Assembly: GCA_009704225.1 (NCBI GenBank)
Contig: WLEN01000026.1
Span: 1-8,078 of the forward strand
From: Actinomycetota bacterium
GTDB taxonomy: Bacteria; Actinomycetota; Actinomycetes; Actinomycetales; Microbacteriaceae
Direction of reading: 5' to 3'
DNA: 8,078 bases
Part shown: positions 1 to 7,820 of the stretch, piece by piece
Position numbering within the stretch: position 1 is the first letter of the stretch
Layout of the letters: each line of letters begins with the position of its first letter
Notes under the pieces: generated by a model
What the model was told of the DNA's origin: nothing
What the model saw: the letters and a program-made list of their open reading frames with translations, nothing else
The model's database searches: none
Made by a program: the position numbers and the translations under genes

Positions 1-560
1 GCCAATGCCACTGCGGACAGTGAAAGTCCTGACACGTTTGGCATCGTGCGTCCCGCCACGATCGGTGCAATCGCGTAACAAATCGCCGAGACCGCCAACA
101 TCGAAACGGGGACGATGTCTATCGCTCCGCTGAGCGCATCGATTCCGACGAGGGAGAAAACGCCGAGGAATCCGATGACCAAACCGGTGATGGTGATGGG
201 GTGACGCGCCGCGCGGTCTCCGAGAAACGTGCCCGTGATGAATGCTGCAATAAACGGGATGGTGGTCATCATGAGACCCGCGAGGCTACTCGCTGTAGTT
301 CGCTCTGCTTCAGTAATGAGGTACCAGGGTCCCACCATTTCGAGCGATGCAAACAGCAGCACTCCACGCCAGTTCTTCAATGTCTCTCGGAAGTCACCCC
401 GATAGATCACGATCGGAAGCAGTATGAGGGCACCAATTGTGACGCGAAGCCACACGATACTTGGAGTACTAAACGATTCGTTAGCTACGGCGATGAAGTA
501 GTAGGGAATGCCCCAGGCCACACCAACTGCGAGAAACAAAAGAATTGCTCGGCGAGACAT
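1..560 (-). CDS. EamA/DMT-family membrane transporter, N-terminal part (gene runs off the left edge)
   Basis: Translating the minus strand from the ATG at 560-558 gives an open frame of 186 codons that leaves the window without a stop, so the C-terminus is missing. The protein is strongly hydrophobic from residue 5 on (ILLFLAVGVAWGIPYYFI), followed by RVTIGALILLPIVI, the TTASSLAGLMMTTIPFIAAF segment around residues 89-108, and further helices GLVIGFLGVFSLVGI and AVSAICYAIAPIVAG. This is the pattern of the EamA (DUF6) repeat of drug/metabolite transporters: the first repeat is complete and the second begins near residue 150. Family members are inner-membrane exporters or permeases of about 290-310 residues; the substrate cannot be told from sequence. 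The start lies 11 nt after the stop of the small membrane-protein gene, with only a weak ribosome binding site, so co-transcription is likely. Confidence 0.85.
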   Translation of the reverse strand, partial: MSRRAILLFLAVGVAWGIPYYFIAVANESFSTPSIVWLRVTIGALILLPIVIYRGDFRETLKNWRGVLLFASLEMVGPWYLITEAERTTASSLAGLMMTTIPFIAAFITGTFLGDRAARHPITITGLVIGFLGVFSLVGIDALSGAIDIVPVSMLAVSAICYAIAPIVAGRTMPNVSGLSLSAVAL

Positions 561-571
561 TGTGTGAACGT

Positions 572-895
572 CTACTTGGCCCGCGTAGATCTCGCCGCAT
601 GAATCTCGGCGAGTATCTGTTGGGTTTCGCGATGTGCAGCCATCACGGCTGCATGAGTCTCGTTATCACGACGCTCAGTCTTGCGAGACTGAACGTTTTG
701 TCCGACCATAATGATGGGGAGCAATACGAGTTGCAAAAATGTTTGTGCGACCCAGGCGACAATAATGACGGCGTCGCCTGTCGCGAGCGCCGCCGGAAGG
801 GAGATGATCGCGAGGACGGTGAAAGCGACTGCGGCCCACATCGTTCCTACAATCGACGTAATTCGTTCACCCCAGTTGTCCAGGATGTCGCTCAT
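572..895 (-). CDS. Small two-helix membrane protein of unknown function (107 aa)
   Basis: The frame encodes a short amphipathic start (MSDILDNWGERI), a first hydrophobic helix at about residues 16-38, a short turn, and a second helix at about 42-64 ending in LLPIIMVGQNVQ. A charged, probably helical cytoplasmic tail follows (RKTERRDNETHAAVMAAHRE). The two-helix hairpin followed by an N-Q-rich segment recalls DUF1003 and low-affinity iron permease-like small proteins, and similar sequences occur as hypothetical proteins in actinobacteria; I cannot assign a function. I chose the ATG at 895-893 because AGGA lies 6 nt upstream of it. In-frame TTG (931) and GTG (925) codons would extend the protein by up to 12 residues but lack a comparable ribosome binding site. 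It probably shares a transcript with the EamA gene that follows. Confidence 0.75.
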   Translation of the reverse strand: MSDILDNWGERITSIVGTMWAAVAFTVLAIISLPAALATGDAVIIVAWVAQTFLQLVLLPIIMVGQNVQSRKTERRDNETHAAVMAAHRETQQILAEIHAARSTRAK

Positions 896-931
896 TCCGC
901 GTCCTAGTCTGGATTGTTTGGCCACGACCAA

Positions 932-937
932 AGTCTA
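932..937 (-). promoter_or_regulatory. Candidate -10 element (TAGACT) upstream of the small membrane-protein gene
   Basis: The 49-nt gap after tRNA-Ala holds TAGACT on the minus strand, which fits the actinobacterial TANNNT -10 pattern. It lies about 37 nt before the ATG, and a start site near 925 would leave a leader containing the AGGA ribosome binding site. The same hexamer occurs before gyrB. No convincing -35 element is visible, since that position would fall inside the tRNA gene. Read-through from the tRNAs is an alternative, as no terminator is visible after tRNA-Ala. Confidence 0.25.
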
Positions 938-944
938 TTCGTTG

Positions 945-1017
945 TGGAGACTAGGGGAATCGAACCCCTGACCTCCTGCTTGCAAAGCAGGCGCTCTACC
1001 AATTGAGCTAAGTCCCC
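945..1017 (-). tRNA. tRNA-Ala (anticodon TGC)
   Basis: The 73-nt minus-strand sequence folds into a complete cloverleaf. The acceptor stem GGGGACT pairs with AGTCTCC with one G-U pair, the D stem is GCTC/GAGC, the anticodon stem is CCTGC/GCAGG with loop TTTGCAA, the T stem is AGGGG/CCCCT with loop TTCGAAT, and the discriminator is A. The TGC anticodon reads alanine codons. The CCA end is not encoded, because the sequence after the discriminator is CAA. It follows tRNA-Ile by 26 nt, the usual pair downstream of gyrA in Actinobacteria. Confidence 0.97.
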
Positions 1018-1025
1018 GTTTTTTG

Positions 1026-1041
1026 CGGTTTCGGGAAACCG
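1026..1041 (-). other. Perfect short hairpin in the spacer between tRNA-Ile and tRNA-Ala
   Basis: The 26-nt spacer contains CGGTTTC and GAAACCG separated by two bases, giving a stem of 6 to 7 bp with a tight loop. In the direction of transcription it is followed by CAAAAAAC and not by a T-run, so it does not look like an intrinsic terminator for the minus strand. It sits between two co-transcribed tRNAs, so a role in processing the precursor (3' end of tRNA-Ile, 5' end of tRNA-Ala) is possible but unproven. On the plus strand the T-run precedes the stem, which also does not make a terminator. Confidence 0.5.
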
Positions 1042-1043
1042 TG

Positions 1044-1117
1044 TGGGGCTACCAGGACTTGAACCTGGGACCTCTTCGTTATCAGCGAAGCGCTCTAACC
1101 ACCTGAGCTATAGCCCC
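1044..1117 (-). tRNA. tRNA-Ile (anticodon GAT)
   Basis: The 74-nt minus-strand sequence forms a full cloverleaf. The acceptor stem GGGGCTA pairs perfectly with TAGCCCC, the D stem is GCTC/GAGC with loop AGGTGGTTA, the anticodon stem is CTTCG/CGAAG with loop CTGATAA, the T stem is CCAGG/CCTGG with loop TTCAAGT, and the discriminator is A. The GAT anticodon reads ATC and ATT isoleucine codons. CCA is not encoded in full, since CAC follows the discriminator. It lies 63 nt after the DUF3566 gene, matching the ileT-alaT position behind gyrA in other actinobacteria. Confidence 0.97.
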
Positions 1118-1129
1118 CAAACCTACCCG

Positions 1130-1135
1130 AGCCTA
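1130..1135 (-). promoter_or_regulatory. Candidate -10 element (TAGGCT) for the tRNA-Ile/tRNA-Ala unit
   Basis: In the 63-nt gap between the DUF3566 stop and tRNA-Ile, the minus strand reads TGCGATAGGCT. TAGGCT fits the TANNNT -10 pattern and sits 12 nt before the mature tRNA 5' end, so transcription would begin about 6 nt ahead of it, as is common for tRNA genes. No good -35 box is seen. The arms of a 6-bp inverted repeat (AACCTA/TAGGTT, 1120-1125 and 1143-1148) flank the element. Confidence 0.3.
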
Positions 1136-1180
1136 TCGCATTTAGGTTCACCCGAAAAATCGGATATGTCGTCCCCGCTT

Positions 1181-1555
1181 TTAGTCGTTAGTGAACGCGA
1201 CCCGTATTCCACCGGTAATGCGGGCGATGAAGTTGAACCCCAGGGCCGCAAACCCTCCGATGGCGGTTCCACACACGACACTCGCGATGATCTGAATCAA
1301 CGTGAAGACAAGGACCGACGGGAACGACATGAGGTTCGTGAGTCCCATGAAGTCAATTCCGACAATTGAACTCACGATCCCGTTCAGCGTGTCAACAACC
1401 CCAAGAACCGTAAAAATAAGCCATCCCAGAATGTTAACAACGGCAAGAATCAGCGAGAGCGTCAGCGACACGATGAAGGAGTTTCGTGTTGCCGACCAAA
1501 AGTCGATGTGAACGAGGCGAAGCCGAACCTGCTTTTCCGCGGATTCTTTACTCAT
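1181..1555 (-). CDS. DUF3566 family transmembrane protein (124 aa)
   Basis: The protein starts with a short charged cytoplasmic segment, then the [13 protein letters not shown] motif (about residues 15-27). A first membrane helix follows at about 27-52, then [16 protein letters not shown], and a second hydrophobic stretch at about 80-110 leading into [12 protein letters not shown] at the C-terminus. The ID-x-WS motif, the G-VDT-N turn and the final GGI-V segment are typical of DUF3566 proteins, which sit directly after gyrA in many actinobacteria (Rv0007 in Mycobacterium tuberculosis). Unlike Rv0007 and many relatives, it has no long proline-rich N-terminal region. Its ATG lies within the end of gyrA (8-nt overlap) with GGAAGAG upstream, suggesting translational coupling to gyrase. 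The molecular role is not established. Confidence 0.9.
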   Translation of the reverse strand: MSKESAEKQVRLRLVHIDFWSATRNSFIVSLTLSLILAVVNILGWLIFTVLGVVDTLNGIVSSIVGIDFMGLTNLMSFPSVLVFTLIQIIASVVCGTAIGGFAALGFNFIARITGGIRVAFTND

Positions 1556-4127
1556 GGTCAGTCTCTTCCATTTCTATCAAGTCCGATTCGTCCGATTCCG
1601 TCGAATCACTTTCTTCTGTCGAGTCTAGATTACGCTCTACGTTTCGAGCGATCGCGAGTATTCGATCTCCTTCGTCGGGGCGAGCGAAGACAACACCCAT
1701 GGTGTCTCGGCCCTTCGCGGGGACGCCATCGACACTCGAGCGCACGACCTTTCCCCCTTCCATGATGACGAGGACCTCGTCGCCATCATCGACGATGAGG
1801 CCACCGGTTAATCCGCCGCGCTCGTCCGTCAATTTCGCCACCTTGATGCCGATCCCGCCACGGTTCTGAACACGGTATTGGCTCACCTCGGTGCGTTTCG
1901 CGAAGCCACTTTCTGTGACGACGAAAACGTATCCGACGTCAGAGACAACCGCCGCCGACAACAATTCGTCGCCGGTTCGGAGTGAGAGCCCCTTGACGCC
2001 CGCCGTCTTTCGGCCGGTTGGGCGAAGGCTGGCGTCATTTGCGGCGAAACGAAGCGACATACCCGCTCTAGACACGAGCAAAATCTCGCTGTCGGAATTG
2101 ACCAGCATTGCGGACACCACTGCGTCAAGGTATGTCGGTTGGCCCTCGTCGTTGAGAACGGCTTTTCCGTCTTTGCCTTTTTCTACCGCAAGGTCAATGG
2201 CAAAGACGCCGCCGGTTCGGTTGGTGTCATAGTCGGTGAGCTTCGACTTCTTGACAAGTCCTTTACCTGTTGCGAGTACAAGATATTCCGCTGCTGCATA
2301 GTTTCGGACGTCGAGTATTTGTGCCACCGATTCACCTGGCAAGAGCGCGAGCAAGTTAGCGATGTGCTGTCCTTTTGCGTCGCGCGCAGCCTCGGTGACC
2401 TCGAAGCCCTTGGCTCGATACACGCGGCCTTTGTCAGTGAAAAACAACAACCAGTGGTGGGTGGTTGTGACGAGGAAGTGTTGTACAACGTCGTCGGCGC
2501 GGAGTTTCGCGCCCTTGATGCCCTTGCCGCCGCGGTTTTGGGAACGATAGTTGTCGCTGCGGGTTCTCTTGACGTAACCATCGCGAGTAACCGTGACGAC
2601 GATTTCTTCCTCTGGAATGAGGTCCTCGTTACGCAGATCACCCTCGCTTGGGACAATCGCCGTGCGCCGGTCATCGCCATACTTGTCGACAATTTGTGTT
2701 AATTCTGAGCTGATGATTCCGCGCTGAACCTCTTCGTCAGCGAGGATTCGATTAAATTCGGCGATCTGCACTTCGATTTCAGCAGCCTGGTCCATAATCT
2801 TTTGACGCTCTAGAGCGGCGAGTCGTCGAAGTTGCAGGTTGAGAATCGCCATCGCCTGAATGTCGTCCAGAGCAAGGAGTTTGATTAGTCCTTCTTTTGC
2901 TTCATCGACCGTGGGTGATTTGCGGATCAGCGCGATGACCGCATCAAGGGCGTCGAGGGCCTTCAAATAACCGCGCAAAATGTGAGCGTCCGCTTCCGCC
3001 TTGTCGAGGCGGAACTGGGTGCGGCGCACAATGACACTGACTTGGTGTTCGACCCAATACGTGATGAATTGGTCGATGGGGAGGGTGCGAGGAACTCCGT
3101 CCACAATCGCCAGCATGTTCGCACCGAAGTTGTCTTGCAATTGAGTTTGCCGGTAGAGGTTGTTGAGAACGACCTTCGCAACGGCATCACGCTTGAGGAC
3201 AATTACGAGGCGTTGACCGGTTCGACCGCTTGATTCGTCACGAATGTCGGCGATTCCCTGGAGTTTATTTTCCTTGACAAGGTCAGCGATCTTCATCGCC
3301 AGGTTGTCGGGGTTGACTTGATAGGGAAGCTCAGTGATAACCAGACAGGTGCGTCCGTGAATCTCCTCGGTTTCGACGACGGCGCGCATGGTGATCGACC
3401 CGTGCCCGGTTCGGTACGCTTCGTCGATTCCCGTGGTGCCGACAATTAGCGCCCCCGTAGGAAAGTCCGGTCCCTTTACCCGTTGGAGAATCGCGTCGAG
3501 CAATTCGTCGCGCGATGCGGTGGGGTTGGCGAGGTGCCAAAGCGCAGCTTCGCTCACTTCGCGAAGGTTGTGTGGCGGAATGTTGGTCGCCATACCGACC
3601 GCGATACCAACCGATCCGTTGACCAGAAGGTTGGGAAAACGACTCGGCAGAACCGATGGTTCTTTGGTTTGCCCGTCATAGTTGTCCTGAAAATCAACCG
3701 TATTTTCGTCAATATCGCGAACCATTTCCATCGCGAGCTGTGCCATTCGGGTCTCGGTGTATCGAGGTGCGGCAGCACCATCGTTTCCCGGAGAACCGAA
3801 GTTGCCTTGTCCCGACGCAAGCGGATAACGGAGGCTCCATGGTTGAACAAGCCGGACCAACGCATCGTAAATTGCCGTGTCTCCGTGGGGATGGAACTGA
3901 CCCATGACATCGCCAACAACACGGGAGCACTTCGAAAAAGACTTGTCTGGTCGGTAACCGCCATCGAACATTGCATAAATCACTCGTCGGTGGACCGGTT
4001 TGAGGCCGTCGCGAACGTCAGGCAACGCTCGTCCGACAATAACGCTCATCGCATAATCAAGATACGAACGCTGCATCTCCATCTGGAGATCGACTGGTTC
4101 GATACGTTCTTTGGGTTCGTCAGTCAT
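1548..4127 (-). CDS. gyrA: DNA gyrase subunit A (859 aa, complete)
   Basis: GyrA is the DNA-cleaving subunit of the A2B2 gyrase that introduces negative supercoils ahead of replication and transcription. The winged-helix and tower domains span about residues 1-500, with the catalytic tyrosine Y123 in [10 protein letters not shown]. The quinolone-determining region is [10 protein letters not shown] (79-88), with Thr84 and Asp88 at the E. coli Ser83 and Asp87 positions. The C-terminal beta-propeller starts near 505 and carries the GyrA box as QNRGGKG (530-536) and a second variant QNRGGIG (754-760). Residues about 646-664 look like a loop insertion in the propeller. The last 27 residues contain 13 Asp/Glu. 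I chose the ATG at 4127 because AAAGGA lies 9 nt upstream and the protein then starts like other GyrAs. An upstream ATG at 4265 would add 46 unrelated residues lying over gyrB. It follows gyrB after 25 nt. Confidence 0.98.
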   Translation of the reverse strand: MTDEPKERIEPVDLQMEMQRSYLDYAMSVIVGRALPDVRDGLKPVHRRVIYAMFDGGYRPDKSFSKCSRVVGDVMGQFHPHGDTAIYDALVRLVQPWSLRYPLASGQGNFGSPGNDGAAAPRYTETRMAQLAMEMVRDIDENTVDFQDNYDGQTKEPSVLPSRFPNLLVNGSVGIAVGMATNIPPHNLREVSEAALWHLANPTASRDELLDAILQRVKGPDFPTGALIVGTTGIDEAYRTGHGSITMRAVVETEEIHGRTCLVITELPYQVNPDNLAMKIADLVKENKLQGIADIRDESSGRTGQRLVIVLKRDAVAKVVLNNLYRQTQLQDNFGANMLAIVDGVPRTLPIDQFITYWVEHQVSVIVRRTQFRLDKAEADAHILRGYLKALDALDAVIALIRKSPTVDEAKEGLIKLLALDDIQAMAILNLQLRRLAALERQKIMDQAAEIEVQIAEFNRILADEEVQRGIISSELTQIVDKYGDDRRTAIVPSEGDLRNEDLIPEEEIVVTVTRDGYVKRTRSDNYRSQNRGGKGIKGAKLRADDVVQHFLVTTTHHWLLFFTDKGRVYRAKGFEVTEAARDAKGQHIANLLALLPGESVAQILDVRNYAAAEYLVLATGKGLVKKSKLTDYDTNRTGGVFAIDLAVEKGKDGKAVLNDEGQPTYLDAVVSAMLVNSDSEILLVSRAGMSLRFAANDASLRPTGRKTAGVKGLSLRTGDELLSAAVVSDVGYVFVVTESGFAKRTEVSQYRVQNRGGIGIKVAKLTDERGGLTGGLIVDDGDEVLVIMEGGKVVRSSVDGVPAKGRDTMGVVFARPDEGDRILAIARNVERNLDSTEESDSTESDESDLIEMEETDHE
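1581..1598 (-). repeat. Tandem 9-bp repeat in the acidic tail of gyrA
   Basis: GTCCGATTC occurs twice in direct succession on the plus strand. On the coding strand it is GAATCGGAC twice, encoding ESDESD in the acidic C-terminal tail of GyrA. The copies are identical and in frame, so a change in copy number would lengthen or shorten the tail by three residues without a frameshift. Related imperfect units continue up to about 1606. Confidence 0.7.
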
Positions 4128-4152
4128 GTCGAGGTGTCCTTTTAGTCGCGTC

Positions 4153-6159
<2,007 letters not shown>

Positions 6160-6198
6160 CCGCGAAAGGTGCCGGCGAGACGGGAAATTCGCGCCTGT

Positions 6199-6217
6199 GC
6201 GCGCCTCTTTCGCGCGC
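6199..6217 (-). other. GC-rich hairpin between dciA and gyrB
   Basis: GCGCGC at 6199-6204 pairs with GCGCGC at 6212-6217 around a 7-nt loop, giving a 6-bp all-GC stem starting about 19 nt after the dciA stop codon. A further related unit (CGCGCCT at 6190-6196, repeated at 6200-6206) adjoins it. The sequence after the stem in the transcription direction is not a T-run, so it is at best a weak terminator or attenuating structure between the dnaN-recF-dciA and gyrB-gyrA units. Confidence 0.35.
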
Positions 6218-6235
6218 TTCACCAAATGACGTGAC

Positions 6236-6721
6236 CTATCCGTAAGTGTCTCGCGGACCGCGCCATTTCACGCTACGGGGACCCCTAATTTTATTGGGGA
6301 CACCCGGCCCTATGACGGAGATTTTCTCAATGCCCGAATTGGGGAATCGTGCGAGTAATTCTGCGAGGATTTCGTGGCGCATGAGCCGAAGGTTTGTCGC
6401 CCAGGCCGACGAGTCACATCGGACGGTAATAAGGTCGTCGTCAATCACAGGGACCGTGTGCGCAGCAACATCAATCCCGACGATTTCTACCCATTGGTCG
6501 ATCACGGATTCACGTGACAAGAATGGCGCCCACCCGCGTTCATTGATGGTTCTAGAGACGATCGAACCGATAGCCCTCGGGTCTCGTCCCTTCTCGAACG
6601 GAAGGGAACCCTTTTGCTCGGTGGCTACAACATTGCGGCGTCGCTTGCGACCCGAGAAAATTTCAACCAAGTGCTCGAAGAAGCGAATCGCCTCGCTGGG
6701 GTTGGCTGGTGATTCAGTCAT
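6236..6721 (-). CDS. dciA: DciA-like DUF721 protein, replicative helicase loading factor (161 aa)
   Basis: The N-terminal third is short and basic (GRKRRRN at 24-30), followed by DPRAIGSIVSRTINERGW (48-64). The DUF721 core shows IDQWVEIVGIDVAAHTVP (74-91) and the conserved CDSSAWATNLRLMRHEIL (102-119), and the protein ends with the actinobacterial signature RGPRDTYG. DciA proteins bind DnaB and help place it on DNA in bacteria that lack DnaC or DnaI; the mycobacterial homologue Rv0004 is described as an essential replication protein in the same location between recF and gyrB. Its ATG lies inside the end of recF (8-nt overlap) with GGGAGGA just upstream, so translation is probably coupled to recF. 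The assignment to DUF721 is firm; the helicase role is transferred from relatives. Confidence 0.93.
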   Translation of the reverse strand: MTESPANPSEAIRFFEHLVEIFSGRKRRRNVVATEQKGSLPFEKGRDPRAIGSIVSRTINERGWAPFLSRESVIDQWVEIVGIDVAAHTVPVIDDDLITVRCDSSAWATNLRLMRHEILAELLARFPNSGIEKISVIGPGVPNKIRGPRSVKWRGPRDTYG

Positions 6722-7817
6722 CGATCCTCCCGCCGACTACCGTATGTTGCCGGCCAACAAGCGACGCTGGAATCGTGGCGACATCGGCCGCTGTGATGAT
6801 GAGGTGCTCTATCCCCGCCAGGTGCTCCCCGAGTCGGACGCGGCGGCCGGCGTCGAGTTCGGAGAAGACATCGTCGAGCACAACAACAGGATCGCCCGCG
6901 ATTGAATCGCGTCGCACGATATCGACCTGAGCCAAGCGCAACGAAAGGGCACAGGACCATGCTTCCCCTTGGCTGGAGTGGGTTCGCGCCGGGAGGTCGT
7001 TAAGCACAATCAACATGTCGTCGCGGTGTGGTCCGAATAGCGTCGATCCACGATCAATCTCGTCACGTTGTTTCACGTGAAACAACGTCCGCAGGGCTTT
7101 GGCGATGTCCGGTTCAGCTGTGTCGTTGGGGATTGACTCGGACATGGTGACGGTTGCAAAGTCGGTCGACGAGGCGATAGCCCCGTAGTGCGCGCTCAGG
7201 CGAGGAGATAGCTCGTCAACAATGTGGCGCCGCGCGACCATTATTCGTGTAGCAAGACCGATAAGGCTTTCCGTCCACGTGCTGAGGGTTCCCGTCGGGA
7301 TGGAAGAAGTGGCACGAAGAGATTTGAGTAGGGTGTTTCTCTGTCGAAGCACCCGGTCGTAATCAGCGATGTCGCCAGCTAATGCTGGTGATGACTCCGC
7401 CACGAGATCGTTGAGAAACATTCGCCGGTGCTCGGGCTCCCCCCTCACGAGTTCCATGTCTTCCGGCGCGAACAGGACGAGCGGTAACAGCCGCGCAAGC
7501 TCCCGTCTCTTGGTGACTGCCCCGTTCACACGAATAGTGTTTGCGCCGGATCCCGTAACCCGCAGATCGACTGCTAAGCGGCGTGTGTCGTGCTGAACGG
7601 TCATCCTAATAATTGCCTCGGACGCACCGCTTTTCACCAGGATGGCGTCGCTCGCGGTGCGGTGTGAATGGCCCAAGGCGGAATAAACTAACGCCTCGAT
7701 AAAGTTGGTTTTCCCTTGACCATTGGGGCCCACGAGAATCGTGGGCGAACTCTCAAATTCGAGCGACTGGTGTTCGTAGTTCCGCCAACCGATGAGTTCA
7801 GCGGAGATTATTCTCAT
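6714..7817 (-). CDS. recF: DNA replication and repair protein RecF (367 aa, complete)
   Basis: RecF is an SMC-like ATPase that binds gapped DNA and helps load RecA through the RecFOR pathway. The Walker A motif GPNGQGKTN is at residues 30-38, after the typical start MRIISAELIGWRNYEHQSLEF. FAPEDMELVRGEPEHRR (116-132) is the conserved family block. The ABC-type signature region follows as FGPHRDD (261-267) and SSQGEAWSCALSLRLA (281-296), and Walker B is VVVLDDVFSELD (311-322), with the D-loop aspartate at its end. The length is normal. The ATG follows the dnaN stop by 3 nt, and without an obvious ribosome binding site, translation probably depends on coupling to dnaN. Residues 244-251 are encoded by a perfect 24-bp palindrome containing parS, so this part of the protein also serves as a DNA site. 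Confidence 0.97.
   Translation of the reverse strand: MRIISAELIGWRNYEHQSLEFESSPTILVGPNGQGKTNFIEALVYSALGHSHRTASDAILVKSGASEAIIRMTVQHDTRRLAVDLRVTGSGANTIRVNGAVTKRRELARLLPLVLFAPEDMELVRGEPEHRRMFLNDLVAESSPALAGDIADYDRVLRQRNTLLKSLRATSSIPTGTLSTWTESLIGLATRIMVARRHIVDELSPRLSAHYGAIASSTDFATVTMSESIPNDTAEPDIAKALRTLFHVKQRDEIDRGSTLFGPHRDDMLIVLNDLPARTHSSQGEAWSCALSLRLAQVDIVRRDSIAGDPVVVLDDVFSELDAGRRVRLGEHLAGIEHLIITAADVATIPASLVGRQHTVVGGRIDD
7069..7084. promoter_or_regulatory. parS: parS centromere-like site (ParB binding site) inside recF
   Basis: The sequence is TGTTTCACGTGAAACA, a perfect match to the bacterial parS consensus that is shared by Bacillus and Actinobacteria. The dyad extends four more bases on each side without a mismatch, so positions 7065-7088 form a 24-bp perfect palindrome. 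ParB binds parS, spreads as a CTP-dependent clamp and recruits ParA and SMC for origin segregation; parS sites cluster near oriC. This site lies about 0.7 kb downstream of the dnaN stop, consistent with an origin-proximal position. In recF it falls exactly on eight codons (residues 244-251, TLFHVKQR). Confidence 0.95.
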
Positions 7818-7820
7818 GGC

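Noticed and set aside
1151..1162. CCGA-TTTT-TCGG mini-hairpin after the DUF3566 gene as a terminator
   Set aside because: The stem is only 4 bp and the T-run is in the loop, not after the stem.
1043..1369. Plus-strand open frame across tRNA-Ile and the DUF3566 gene
   Set aside because: It begins inside the complement of a tRNA gene, a common false call (peptides like GLPGLEPGTSSL), and is antisense to a real gene.
2139..2702. Plus-strand open frame of 187 codons opposite the gyrA propeller region
   Set aside because: Antisense shadow of the conserved GyrA C-terminal domain.
3483..4145. Long plus-strand open frame of 220 codons opposite gyrA
   Set aside because: It lies antisense within the intact, motif-complete gyrA gene, has no recognisable domain, and its codons mirror the gyrA frame.
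6506..6521. Second parS-like sequence in dciA (GGATTCACGTGACAAG)
   Set aside because: Only the TTCACGTGA core is kept; five of 16 positions differ from the consensus and the dyad is broken outside the core, so it is probably a chance match.
6246..6905. Plus-strand open frame of 219 codons opposite dciA and the end of recF
   Set aside because: Antisense to two well-supported genes, low-complexity composition, no domain recognised.
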